DNA from: Brevibacillus sp. JNUCC-41
Lineage (GTDB): Bacteria; Bacillota; Bacilli; Bacillales; DSM-1321
DNA length: 64,000 nucleotides
Reading direction: 5' to 3'
Assembly (NCBI RefSeq): GCF_014844095.1
Contig: NZ_CP062163.1
Span: 434,001 to 498,000 of the forward strand
Part shown: in pieces, positions 42,242 through 51,252 of the stretch
Position numbering within the stretch: position 1 is the first letter of the stretch
Layout: every line of letters begins with the position of its first letter
Program-made: the position numbers and the translations under genes
Notes under the pieces: generated by a model
The model's input: only the letters and a program-made list of their open reading frames with translations
Told to the model about the DNA's origin: nothing
The model's database searches: none

Positions 42242-43868
42242 CGCCTTCACCTTTTTTCTCGTCAGAAGTTTTCATTCCACGCGATTCCGGAGGCAGGGGT
42301 CTTTGATTATCGCCTTCCCTTATCAGGTTATTTTCGTTGGATAATAATTTGGGCCTTTCCTTGAATGCCCACATAGGTCTTCTGAAAAATGTGTCGCCTA
42401 ACCCTTCCGGATTCAAAGGGGCGAGCGGTGTCATATAAGGAACTCCAAGTGAACGCAAGCTGCATAAATGAACAATAAGGATGATAAAGGCTAAAATCAT
42501 CCCATAAAAACCTAAAGTGCCGGCACAAATGATGAATCCGAACCGCACAATGCGGGCAGAAATCGCTATGGAATAAGAAGGGGTTGCAAAACTGGCAATC
42601 GCCGTGATCGAGACGATGATGACCATTGCCGGCGATACGATACCAGCCTGGACAGCCGCCTGCCCGATGACCAATGCTCCGACAATGGACATGGTCGAAC
42701 CAACAGCCTTTGGCATCCGAAGACTTGCTTCCCGTAATATTTCAAAGGTCATTTCCATAAGAAGCGCTTCAATGACGGCAGGCAAAGGAACCGTTTCCCT
42801 TTGGGCCGCTACAATGACCAGCAACTTCGTTGGGATCATTTCCTGATGAAAAGTCGTGGCTGCAACATAGACAGCTGGCCCGACTATAGAAATAATGAAA
42901 ACGATGATCCGTAAAAAACGTGTGGCAGAAGCAATGTCGAAGCGATTATAGTAGTCTTCGACCGATTGAAAAAACTGTACAAATATTGCTGGGGCCACCA
43001 AGACGAAAGGCGTTCCATTAACGAATATCGCCACTCTTCCTTCCAGAAGATTTCCTGCGACCATATCCGGTCTCTCTGTATGGTTAAGGGTTGGGAATGG
43101 GGTCATGACCTGGTCTTCTATCAATTGTTCAATATATCCTGATTCAAGAATGCTATCGATGTTAATTCGATTTAAGCGCTTCTTGACCTCCTCGACGATC
43201 CCTTCTTTGACAATTCCGTTTATATACATGATGGAAACGTCCGTTTTTGTCACCGTGCCAATTTTCATCGACTCTATCCATAAATCCGGGGTATTGATGA
43301 TCCGGCGTAACATGGCGATGTTCGTTCCATTCGATTCCGTAAACCCTTCTCTTGATCCCCGGACAGTCAAATGCGTGCTTGGCTCCTGAATCGAGCGCTT
43401 TTCTCCCCCTCTTGTACTGGCAACCAGGGCGATGTTTATTCCATCAACCAAAATGATGCTGTCCCCTGATAATAAGGACAAAAACAATTTTTCCCAATCC
43501 TTGACGGTTTCTACACCACCGAGGGAAACCACGTCTTCAGAAATTATATCCAATGCTTGTTGTGGAAGCATTTTTTCTGATAGATGAGGATTTTTCATGA
43601 TTGAATCAATTAAAAAGTCCGTAACGCTTGGATTATCAACCAGACCTTGCACATACAAGATCGTTGTTTTCATCTCCGGATTTTGACCGATTTTCAACGT
43701 TCGGATAATGATGTCCGGACTGTTTCCCGTCTTTTTCTTCACGATTTCCAGATTGGCAGAAATGGAACTTTCAATATAATCAGGCGTTTGGCTTTTGGAT
43801 TGATTGTCATCTTCCTTTTTCTTTTCACGTTGCTTCACTTGTCTCTTTTGTTTGAAAAAAGAAGCCAT
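42231..43868 (-). CDS. spore germination receptor subunit GerA (GerKA-like)
   Basis: 545 aa. N-terminal cytoplasmic part (basic Gln/Lys-rich start, about 30-280 with MYINGIVKEGIVEEVKKRLNRINID and IEDQVMTPFPTLNHTERPDMVAGNLLEGRVAIFVNGTPFVLVAP), then five or so helices with AAQRETVPLPAVIEALLMEMTFEILREASLRMPKAVG and a C-terminal cytosolic tail. First gene of the A-C-B-D operon. The ATG at 43868 follows GAGG by 9 nt. Operon expression in the forespore by sigma-G is expected, but no strong match could be fixed. Confidence 0.94.
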   Translation of the reverse strand: MASFFKQKRQVKQREKKKEDDNQSKSQTPDYIESSISANLEIVKKKTGNSPDIIIRTLKIGQNPEMKTTILYVQGLVDNPSVTDFLIDSIMKNPHLSEKMLPQQALDIISEDVVSLGGVETVKDWEKLFLSLLSGDSIILVDGINIALVASTRGGEKRSIQEPSTHLTVRGSREGFTESNGTNIAMLRRIINTPDLWIESMKIGTVTKTDVSIMYINGIVKEGIVEEVKKRLNRINIDSILESGYIEQLIEDQVMTPFPTLNHTERPDMVAGNLLEGRVAIFVNGTPFVLVAPAIFVQFFQSVEDYYNRFDIASATRFLRIIVFIISIVGPAVYVAATTFHQEMIPTKLLVIVAAQRETVPLPAVIEALLMEMTFEILREASLRMPKAVGSTMSIVGALVIGQAAVQAGIVSPAMVIIVSITAIASFATPSYSIAISARIVRFGFIICAGTLGFYGMILAFIILIVHLCSLRSLGVPYMTPLAPLNPEGLGDTFFRRPMWAFKERPKLLSNENNLIREGDNQRPLPPESRGMKTSDEKKGEGDES

Positions 43869-43958
43869 AGCACCGAACCTCATTCCTTTTTCGTTTCACT
43901 CATTTTGTCCAAAGCACTTCCCCTTTATTCTGAGTTCAGCCGCCTTCCTTCCATAAGA

Positions 43959-43985
43959 AAAAGGCTGTCGCAATGACAGCCTTTG
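43959..43985. terminator. terminator of the DedA gene
   Basis: AAAGGCTGTCG / TGACAGCCTTT hairpin downstream of the leftward DedA gene; T6 on the minus strand. Confidence 0.8.
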
Positions 43986-44048
43986 GTGTTCATTTTCGGT
44001 TATGTAATGAAGGTGCCGACTCTAACGGCCCAATCAACTAAACTGAAA

Positions 44049-44666
44049 TTATACTTTGCCTTTATTTTTATTCCTTCTTAAAATCAAAACAACGAAAATA
44101 ATGAATAGCAAGGCCAATATCGCATAAACGATGTTAGAATAAATGTCCATATACCCTACAATATCTTCCCACGAAGATCCAACAGCTGCCCCGATATTCA
44201 CTAAAATGATGTTCCAAATCAGTGTTCCGGCTGTTGTGTAAAGCAGAAAGAGCCAAAAGCTCATATGGGACATGCCTGCCGGAATCGAAATCAGGCTTCT
44301 GATCAGCGGAACCAATCTGCAGAAAAACACGGTCCATGCCCCGTACTTGTCAAACCATGAATTCGCCTTATGGACGTCCGGTACTGTTAATCTAAGAATA
44401 TGGCCCCATCTTTCCACGAACTTTTCAATGACCTTCACATCTAGAAGTAAACCAATTCCATAAAGGACTACTGCCCCTGCCACTGACCCTATAGTCGATG
44501 CGATCACGACGCCCATGATCGTCATGTTCGCTGTAGTCGTCATGAAACCGCCAAAAGTAAGAATGACCTCAGACGGGATCGGCGGGAAAATATTTTCCAA
44601 TGCTATCAATAGAAAGATTCCCATATACCCAAAATCATTCATGAATTCCGTAATCCAGTTTTCCAT
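44049..44666 (-). CDS. DedA-family membrane protein
   Basis: 205 aa. DedA/SNARE-associated fold: ENIFPPIPSEVILTFGGFM, FDKYGAWTVFFCRLVPLIRSLISIPAGMSHM and a C-terminal helix. DedA proteins include flippases for undecaprenyl phosphate (UptA) and phospholipids, and affect membrane homeostasis. The PAP2 gene, lying 83 bp upstream, could supply undecaprenyl phosphate by dephosphorylation, so a shared lipid-carrier role is plausible. Confidence 0.92.
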   Translation of the reverse strand: MENWITEFMNDFGYMGIFLLIALENIFPPIPSEVILTFGGFMTTTANMTIMGVVIASTIGSVAGAVVLYGIGLLLDVKVIEKFVERWGHILRLTVPDVHKANSWFDKYGAWTVFFCRLVPLIRSLISIPAGMSHMSFWLFLLYTTAGTLIWNIILVNIGAAVGSSWEDIVGYMDIYSNIVYAILALLFIIFVVLILRRNKNKGKV

Positions 44667-44749
44667 TTAATACGCTCCTAACTTTCTTGAATCAACAGCT
44701 GACCTGTTACCTGCCGGCTGCTTATCCTGCTATAACCTTGCTCCCTTTA

Positions 44750-45400
44750 TTAACGACCTTTGTTCTTCCACCGGTCTTGATACCTTTGGAAAAACCAAAT
44801 GGAAATCGCAATCCAACAACCACCTGCCAAATATCCGGCAATGATATCACTAGGATAATGGACCCCTAAATATATTCGGCTTATACCGATCGATAGGATC
44901 ATCATCATGCTGAACAGAATCAATAGAATCCTCGCCCACCTAGCGGTAATGTGACGCCACAGCAGAAACGTGAGAATACCGTATAAAGAGAATGCATTCA
45001 TGGCATGTCCACTGGGGAAACTGTACCCCCCTATTTCGATGAGCCGATGTAGATCGGGCCGGGCGCGTTGAAAGAATAGCTTAACCATCAAATTGAGAAG
45101 AGGTGAACCAATCATGACTGCAGTGAATAGGACTAGTTCCAAACGATGCTTCAAAACCCTATATAAGAAAAACAAAATGACCAAGGAAAGGATGATTATG
45201 GAACGGGTTGAACCTATGTAGGTAAAGAACTTCATGATGTCCGTCAGAGGGGGAGATTCCATTCCTTGCACCAAGGAAATCACATCTTGATCAAATTTCA
45301 GGTATTCATTTGCACTTATGGTAAATGCCATGAAACTGAACCCGATCAAAGAAAGTACACTTATTATAAAGGCAATGGTTAATTGCTGCTTTAATTTCAT
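44750..45400 (-). CDS. PAP2-family membrane phosphatase
   Basis: 216 aa, six helices. The phosphatase motif triad is complete: KLFFQRARP, PSGH (SFPSGHAMNAFSLY) and SRIYLGVHYPSD. Related to undecaprenyl-diphosphate or phosphatidylglycerophosphate phosphatases (BcrC/PgpB type). Ribosome site AAAGGATG before the ATG. It lies 83 bp upstream of the dedA gene in the same direction. Confidence 0.92.
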   Translation of the reverse strand: MKLKQQLTIAFIISVLSLIGFSFMAFTISANEYLKFDQDVISLVQGMESPPLTDIMKFFTYIGSTRSIIILSLVILFFLYRVLKHRLELVLFTAVMIGSPLLNLMVKLFFQRARPDLHRLIEIGGYSFPSGHAMNAFSLYGILTFLLWRHITARWARILLILFSMMMILSIGISRIYLGVHYPSDIIAGYLAGGCWIAISIWFFQRYQDRWKNKGR

Positions 45401-45662
45401 AATAACATCCTTTCACTTTTTAAAACCGTTCCATTTGGAAATTTCCATTTTACCATATCTTCTTCATTGCAAGGTTAACGTAAATGTTTGATCGCCAGTC
45501 AACCTAATTCGTGGAACATGCCCGAGCACAAAATTTCGCTCCTTTATCATACTACTCTATTCGTCATTGTCACCTCAACTTCAGGTTACTATAACATTTC
45601 CTGTCGACCGTTTCAGGAAGTGGCAGGAACATGTATGCCATGCGTCCCTGCTAAAAAGAAAA

Positions 45663-45882
45663 GGCTGTTTTCGCATACTTTGTTGCTATTTACCAAGTAA
45701 AGCGGTTGGTTGATTTCCCCTCCAGATGCTCGCTTTCCGCGGGGCGGGCGGTGAGCCTCCTCGGCGTAAACGCCTGTGGGGTTTCACCTGTCCAGCTGCT
45801 CCCGCAGGAGTCTCGCACTTGCGCTCCAACCAACCTTAAATCGTTTAGCTTTTTAAAAACAACAATCTTTACGAAAAGAGCC
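45663..45882 (+). mobile_element. MITE copy D (intact, 220 bp)
   Basis: Termini GGCTGTTTTCGCATACTTTG and, inverted, GGCTCTTTTCGTAAAGATTG; flanked by the exact 8-bp direct repeat AAAGAAAA. The remaining parts of the 45.4-45.9 kb gap contain no gene. Confidence 0.92.
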
Positions 45883-45886
45883 AAAG

Positions 45887-45923
45887 AAAAAAACCTTATG
45901 CAGGCTAGTGCAAAAGGTTTTTT
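45887..45923 (-). terminator. terminator of P450 gene
   Basis: AAAAAACCTT / AAGGTTTTTT stem with a long loop, directly after the P450 stop and directly abutting MITE copy D. Confidence 0.75.
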
Positions 45924-45929
45924 CGTTTC

Positions 45930-47165
45930 TTAAACTGTAGGGAACGCCCTAAGCGGCAGTGATGTCAAAGTTTGCCCGGTCGCTGAATCGGTAAGATTCT
46001 CTTCTAACTGAAATGATGGCACCGCTTCAATATGCTTGAATTTCTTCAGGAATGCAGTAAGCGCAATCTTTGCTTCCAGTCTGGCCAACGGCGCTCCCAG
46101 GCAGAAATGAGGGCCATTTCCGAAGGTAAGATGTTTCTTATTATTAGGGCGGTGGATATTAAGGGTGAAGGGATCTTCAAACATCTCTTCGTCCAAATTG
46201 GCTGCACTCATCCAAACAACAACGTTATCCCCTTCTTTCAATTCCACTCCCAATAGATCGTTATCTTCCTTTACGGTGCGATCCAATTTAATAAGATTGA
46301 ATCGGAAACGGAGCATTTCTTCGACCGCCTGCGGAACCAGATCCAGGTTTTCATGTAACTCTCGATAAACCTCTTTGTCATCGTATAGCAGCGAATAAAA
46401 GCTATTGGCCAGTAAATGACTTGTTGTCTCGACCCCCGCTCCTAAAATCAGCATGGTCGTCCGGACAACCTCATCATCCGTAAACATTTCCCCATCCACT
46501 TCAGACTTCAATAGATCTGAAATGATATCATCCGCCGGGTTCAATCGTTTTTGCACAACAATCGGATACAAATACTGATAGTATTCTTTTGCTGCCACTT
46601 GCTTCAATTCATTTACTTCTTCTTCTTTTTCTTTATCAAACGGAAGGAATAAGATATCCACCCATTTCTTAAACAATAAACGATCTTTCGAGGGAACGCC
46701 CATCAAATCCGACATGACAATGATTGGAAGCGGACTCGCCAATGATTGCACAATATCGATTTCCGTGTCCTCATCCATTTCTCCGATCAATTCATCAGCA
46801 ATCTCCTTAATGCGAGGTTCCCAGTTTTGAAGACTTCTAGGTGTGAATGCTGCGGCAAGCAGTGAACGGCGTTTTCTATGCTCAGGTGGATCAGCTTCAG
46901 TGATTTGGATCTTTTCAGGCACAGAACCTTCATCACTATCCGTTCCAACCGAAATGGTAGTCCGTTTCCGAACACTTGAAAAATGTTTATAACCACTGAG
47001 AACCCGCTTCACATCTTCATATTTAAAAACATTCCACGTATCCGTTCCTTCGTGATAACTTACGGGGTCATTTTCTAGCATTTGTTTACACCAAGCGTAC
47101 GGACTAAATTCCTCCGTCCGTGTTTTAAACCTAGTAATTTCTTTTACTGCAATAACTTCTTTCAT
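45930..47165 (-). CDS. bacterial class I cytochrome P450 (CYP109-like)
   Basis: 411 aa. Heme-thiolate loop FGNGPHFCLGAPLAR with Cys355, K-helix VEEMLRF (ExxR), I-helix LGAGVETTSHLL and helix-C region DPPEHRKRRSLLAAAFTP. Soluble monooxygenase needing ferredoxin partners, none of which is nearby. CYP109 enzymes hydroxylate fatty acids, terpenoids and steroids; the substrate here is not predictable. ATG at 47165 follows GGAGG at 9 nt; the upstream GTG/ATG alternatives lack a site. Confidence 0.94.
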   Translation of the reverse strand: MKEVIAVKEITRFKTRTEEFSPYAWCKQMLENDPVSYHEGTDTWNVFKYEDVKRVLSGYKHFSSVRKRTTISVGTDSDEGSVPEKIQITEADPPEHRKRRSLLAAAFTPRSLQNWEPRIKEIADELIGEMDEDTEIDIVQSLASPLPIIVMSDLMGVPSKDRLLFKKWVDILFLPFDKEKEEEVNELKQVAAKEYYQYLYPIVVQKRLNPADDIISDLLKSEVDGEMFTDDEVVRTTMLILGAGVETTSHLLANSFYSLLYDDKEVYRELHENLDLVPQAVEEMLRFRFNLIKLDRTVKEDNDLLGVELKEGDNVVVWMSAANLDEEMFEDPFTLNIHRPNNKKHLTFGNGPHFCLGAPLARLEAKIALTAFLKKFKHIEAVPSFQLEENLTDSATGQTLTSLPLRAFPTV

Positions 47166-47621
47166 GATACCGACTCCTCCCACTTCTCAAAAGTTACCTA
47201 ACAAAAGGATCGGATGTTCAGCTTTCTCCATCTCCGCCGATTTGTTATAGGATCGAGCATTCCTGATAGACTTTTTCATGGAATCCTTAAATAAACATCT
47301 ATTCCATTATAGGGTAAAACACTGCAACAAACCATGCATCTTCCATACCAACAGCCGTACATGAAATTTGCACCACTATCCCAACACCTATATGTAAAAC
47401 TGCTTATTTTTTACAATTCACTTTCTTTTTCAATTTTTTTATGTCTCTCCATTGATGCTCAAAATCCAATCCTCTTTTTCAAATTCGGAGACAATGCTTT
47501 TCACTAAGTTATTTCAATATAGATTATTTTTATAATTGCCGGAGTTTGAACCGGAATGCCTCCACTGCATAGAGAACGGCCGCGCATGCAGCTGTCCAGT
47601 TTGTTAAACCCTTACTGAATT
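47166..47621. other. AT-rich region upstream of P450, nothing recognised
   Basis: Promoter region of the leftward P450 gene; no convincing ORF, operator or RNA structure seen. Confidence 0.4.
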
Positions 47622-47740
47622 GAAGAAATTTGTGACACTCCTGCCGAATAACTGGCTAGCCGAGACCTGCTAGATGCTTGCTTTGCTGAGGCTTGGCAGG
47701 CAGTCGGCGGAAAGGGAACGGATTTCTAAAATCAACTGGA
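47622..47740 (-). repeat. interspersed repeat, family B copy 2
   Basis: Inverse-orientation relative of 28431-28550: GAAGAAATTTGTGACACTCC, GAATAACTGGCTAGCCGAGACC, CAGTCGGCGGAAAGGGAACG. The centre is more diverged. Confidence 0.8.
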
Positions 47741-47775
47741 ACTTTTTTGGGGGTTTGTAAATCTGATCGTTGATT

Positions 47776-47892
47776 TCCACTCCAGGCACTCGCTTTCCGC
47801 GGGCGGTCCGGGAGCCTCCTCGGCGCTCGCCTGCGGGGTCTCCCTTGGACACGCTTTTCCCGCAGGAGTCTCGTACCTTCCGTTCCATTCAA
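47776..47892 (+). repeat. interspersed repeat, MITE-core variant A2
   Basis: CACTCGCTTTCCGCGGGCGG, GGAGCCTCCTCGGCGCTCGC, CCGCAGGAGTCTCGTACCTT. Resembles the MITE core but lacks the long GGCT termini and differs in the centre. Lies directly beside family B copy 2. Confidence 0.75.
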
Positions 47893-47910
47893 CTGGAACT
47901 TTTTTCGAAT

Positions 47911-47958
47911 AAAAAAAACTGCAGGCAAACCCGCTTTTCTTCGAGTTTGCCTGCAGTA
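47911..47958 (-). terminator. terminator of the 60-aa gene
   Basis: CTGCAGGCAAAC / GTTTGCCTGCAG 12-bp stem; T8 on the minus strand. Confidence 0.85.
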
Positions 47959-47973
47959 TGAACGATGCTGCCG

Positions 47974-48156
47974 TCAATTTTTACCCCTTTTAATCAGTTC
48001 CTGTAAATCATCCATTTTCTTTTCCATGATATCCAGTCTGGTTTTACGTTGCTTCATGGAACGGAAAAGAGATACGGTCCCAACGATGATCAGGATTAGA
48101 AATACAAGGCAAAACAATTGGTATATCATATCCGCAATATTAAAACCACTACTCAC
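47974..48156 (-). CDS. 60-aa single-pass membrane protein, unknown
   Basis: One membrane helix (YQLFCLVFLILIIVGTVSLF) and a cytoplasmic helix with heptad-like spacing (RLDIMEKKMDDLQELIKRG). GGGGGAT six nt before the GTG start. Typical of small hypothetical bacillar membrane proteins; followed by its own terminator. Function unknown. Confidence 0.7.
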   Translation of the reverse strand: MSSGFNIADMIYQLFCLVFLILIIVGTVSLFRSMKQRKTRLDIMEKKMDDLQELIKRGKN

Positions 48157-48447
48157 TATGTAATCCCCCTAAATGGCATTCTCAATATTCTATTATACAC
48201 CAGGAAAAATGATCAATTTAACCTTTTTAAGGGGAATAGAGAATTAACTGTCACTTTTTTATGTTCCAAAAATTCCATCGTATATTGAATGTGGCTCTTT
48301 TTAATATCATTTCATGACCAGCTTTTATGCCAAACAAACCCAACAGTTCTTGAGCAGTACGGTTCAATGATCTTAAATTTTGCCGTTTATATATAGAAGA
48401 AACTTGTTTGAACTTGAGCTATATTATCTGTTATTTATCGTTCACTT

Positions 48448-49887
48448 TTAACTTTTATTAATTAAACGCACCTTTTCATAATCCTCTTGAACCGATGAAC
48501 CCACATCTTTCTTTCCGCGTTTTTGCATAAATAAAATATATATCAAATGAAAGGCAATGGCTACTGGAACACCAATATAAATAGTCAATTTAGTTCCTTC
48601 GTCAAATACTAAACTTATTAATACAACTAGATTAAAGACAAATGCCAAGATAGGAACTAAAGGGTAAAGTGGGGTCCGAAATTTCAGATCACTAACTTTT
48701 CCTCCTTCAGCTACATATCGTCTGCGGAAAAAATACTGAGATGCCGCAATACTCATCCAAGCCAACATGGATGCCATTCCTGCTACAGAAAGGATCCAGG
48801 TATAAATAGTTTCAGCCGCTACTTTTGAAACAAGAATGGACACACATGAGATTCCCATACTAGCCGTTAAAGCAAGTAAAGGCACACCTTTTTTGGTTAA
48901 CTTTTGAAAGGATCTTGGTGCCATCTTAGAACTAGAAAGAGAGTATAACATCCTAGTTGTAGTATAAAGACCAGAGTTAGCAACAGATAGTAATGAGGTA
49001 ATAATGACAAAATTCATAATATCGGCTGCATATGGTATACCGATGTTATCTAGTGCTGTAACAAACGGGCTGGCATCTGGCTGGATTTGTTGCCATGGAA
49101 CTATAGAAACAACGATAATCATTGACAAAACAAAGAATAATATTATTCGGTAAGCAGTTTGATTTATGGCCTTAGGGATCGTCTTCTCGGGATTTTCACT
49201 TTCACCAGAAGCAATTCCTATAAGTTCCGTACCGCCTAATGAATAATTAACAGCCATCATAGCAATAACTACTGCAAATATTCCATTAGGAAAGAAGCCA
49301 AATTCTGTTAAGTGTGTAAAATAAGGAGCCGCTGGTTCACCCTCAATTGGTACAATACCAAAAATGACGGCTAACCCAATAAAGATAAAAGAGATTATAG
49401 CGATTACCTTGATACTCGCAAACCAGAATTCTGTTTCAGCAAAACTGCGTGCAGAAAGGGCATTTACAGAAAATAGTACAATTCCTGCAATTAACGACCA
49501 GATCCATGGAGAAATATCAGGGAACCACCTTTGCATCAGCGAACCTATAATGATAATTTCATAGGCTACGGTAGAAGACCAACCAATCCAATAAATCCAC
49601 CCAACTGTAAAGCCTGTCGATGGATGTATGTATTTAGTCGCATAAGCTTGGAAAGATCCGGATACTGGCATTTCCACTGTCAATTCCCCTAAGCACAGCA
49701 TAACTAAATACATAATAAGTCCGCCCATCATATAGGCTAAAACTGCGCCTATAGGACCTGCCTGACTAATCGTAAAACCTGAAGCGTTGAAAAACCCTGC
49801 ACCGATTACACCACCTAAAGCAATCATGAATAAATGGCGACTTTTCATTACCCTTTTGAGACCTTGTTCATTATCTAATTCAGCCAT
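48448..49887 (-). CDS. amino acid permease, APC superfamily (AAT family)
   Basis: 479 aa, twelve helices. MKSRHLFMIALGGVIGAGFFNASGFTI is the substrate-binding helix-1 signature; ELTVEMPVSGSFQAYATKYI and MAVNYSLGGTELIGIASGESENPEKTIPKAI complete the AAT pattern. Imports an amino acid or amino-acid-like compound by H+ symport. AGGAGGG ribosome site. It is the distal gene of the catabolic set up to 55133, and so probably takes up the substrate of that pathway. Confidence 0.9.
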   Translation of the reverse strand: MAELDNEQGLKRVMKSRHLFMIALGGVIGAGFFNASGFTISQAGPIGAVLAYMMGGLIMYLVMLCLGELTVEMPVSGSFQAYATKYIHPSTGFTVGWIYWIGWSSTVAYEIIIIGSLMQRWFPDISPWIWSLIAGIVLFSVNALSARSFAETEFWFASIKVIAIISFIFIGLAVIFGIVPIEGEPAAPYFTHLTEFGFFPNGIFAVVIAMMAVNYSLGGTELIGIASGESENPEKTIPKAINQTAYRIILFFVLSMIIVVSIVPWQQIQPDASPFVTALDNIGIPYAADIMNFVIITSLLSVANSGLYTTTRMLYSLSSSKMAPRSFQKLTKKGVPLLALTASMGISCVSILVSKVAAETIYTWILSVAGMASMLAWMSIAASQYFFRRRYVAEGGKVSDLKFRTPLYPLVPILAFVFNLVVLISLVFDEGTKLTIYIGVPVAIAFHLIYILFMQKRGKKDVGSSVQEDYEKVRLINKS

Positions 49888-49949
49888 AATACCCTCCTAA
49901 ATTAAATCAGCCGCTTTATGCTGAACTAATTTTTTCATTTTCTTTTAAT

Positions 49950-51224
49950 TCAGATATTTCCCTTGATACTACACCACTGAATTATAGTTAATGCAATAAT
50001 TTCTGCAGATTTAAAAACTTTATCCAATTCAATATACTCATCTGGGAAGTGTGCCATTTCCGTTGTCCCTGGTCCAAAAACTACCGTTGGAATTTTCCCT
50101 ACTTCTGTAAGTAATCCCCCGTCAGTTCCCCAAGGAGAAGCCTCTATCACGGGTTCTTCACCAGTAGTTTCTCTATATTGATGAACTAACGTATTCATCA
50201 AATCATGTTCAAGATCGATTTCCCCTGGTAGCCATCGAGCACCAAACCATTCTAAGACAGGCGGATTTTCCTTAAACCATGGGTCCAGGACTGATAGTTG
50301 TTGTAGACATTCCTTCATTTCACGTTGTGCATCTTCTATCTTCTCGTTAGGTGCTATACCCATTCTTCCCTCTATTTTCAGCAAATCAGGTACTGAAGAT
50401 GGCCAGTTTCCTCCTGAAACAACTCCGATATTAATAGGAATGGGGATAGGGGTCTGCTCGTATAATGGATCATTAATACGTTGATTCCGTTTAAACTCCA
50501 AAGCCCTGATTTGCTCCGCTAGTACCATTGCTTTATCAAAAGCGCTTACTCCCTCATATCGTGTTCCCCCGTGGGCTGACCGTCCTTTGACAAAGATCCT
50601 AAACCACATGGATCCTTGCTGTTTAGGGAAAACTCTCATATTAGTGGGTTCAGTGATTAGTGCAGCATCAGCTTTATAGCCTTTTAGAATAGTAGATAAA
50701 GTCCCTGTTCCACCACTCTCTTCTTCTATAACACTTTGAAAAATAACGTCGCCTCTAAGCTTAATATCGAGTTGCAGAATGGCTTGTAAGGCTAAAATAA
50801 ATGAAACTAGCCCACCTTTCATATCCGTAACACCACGACCGTACATTTTTCCTTCCTTAATCGCTCCACTATATGGATCATCTGTCCATTGTTCATGATC
50901 ACCCTCAGGGACAACATCAATATGTCCGTTTAAGATTATGGAACGGCCACCGCCTGTTCCGGGTAGAACACCTACAACATTAGGACTTCCTGTAAAATCA
51001 GCCCTTGACGAGCAAAAGTAGGGACTTTCGGTTAATTCTTTTCCACATGGCTCCCAGGCATCCACCTTTAACCCCATATTCGATAATACTTCAGTGATTA
51101 TTGATTGCGCTTTTGCCTCATTTTTAGAAATACTAGGAGATTGTACAAGTCGTTGTAATAATTCTGTACCTTCTTCATAATGCTCTTTTAACCATGTTTG
51201 AATTTGTTCTTTGATTAATTGCAA
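49950..51224 (-). CDS. YodQ-like M20-family deacylase/peptidase
   Basis: 424 aa. Two-zinc M20 hydrolase of the ArgE/DapE type: NGHIDVVPEGD, GRGVTDMKGG (bridging Asp), the catalytic EEE in VIEEESGGTG, KGRSAHGGTRYEG lid and a C-terminal PDEYIELDK. Closest in kind to B. subtilis YodQ, which belongs to the kam/yod beta-lysine cluster; it should remove an acyl group (for example N-acetyl) from an amine. TTG start, with GAGGTGAA 7 nt upstream. Confidence 0.9.
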   Translation of the reverse strand: MQLIKEQIQTWLKEHYEEGTELLQRLVQSPSISKNEAKAQSIITEVLSNMGLKVDAWEPCGKELTESPYFCSSRADFTGSPNVVGVLPGTGGGRSIILNGHIDVVPEGDHEQWTDDPYSGAIKEGKMYGRGVTDMKGGLVSFILALQAILQLDIKLRGDVIFQSVIEEESGGTGTLSTILKGYKADAALITEPTNMRVFPKQQGSMWFRIFVKGRSAHGGTRYEGVSAFDKAMVLAEQIRALEFKRNQRINDPLYEQTPIPIPINIGVVSGGNWPSSVPDLLKIEGRMGIAPNEKIEDAQREMKECLQQLSVLDPWFKENPPVLEWFGARWLPGEIDLEHDLMNTLVHQYRETTGEEPVIEASPWGTDGGLLTEVGKIPTVVFGPGTTEMAHFPDEYIELDKVFKSAEIIALTIIQWCSIKGNI

Positions 51225-51252
51225 TACAGTTCACCTCGCTTTAATGTGGTTA

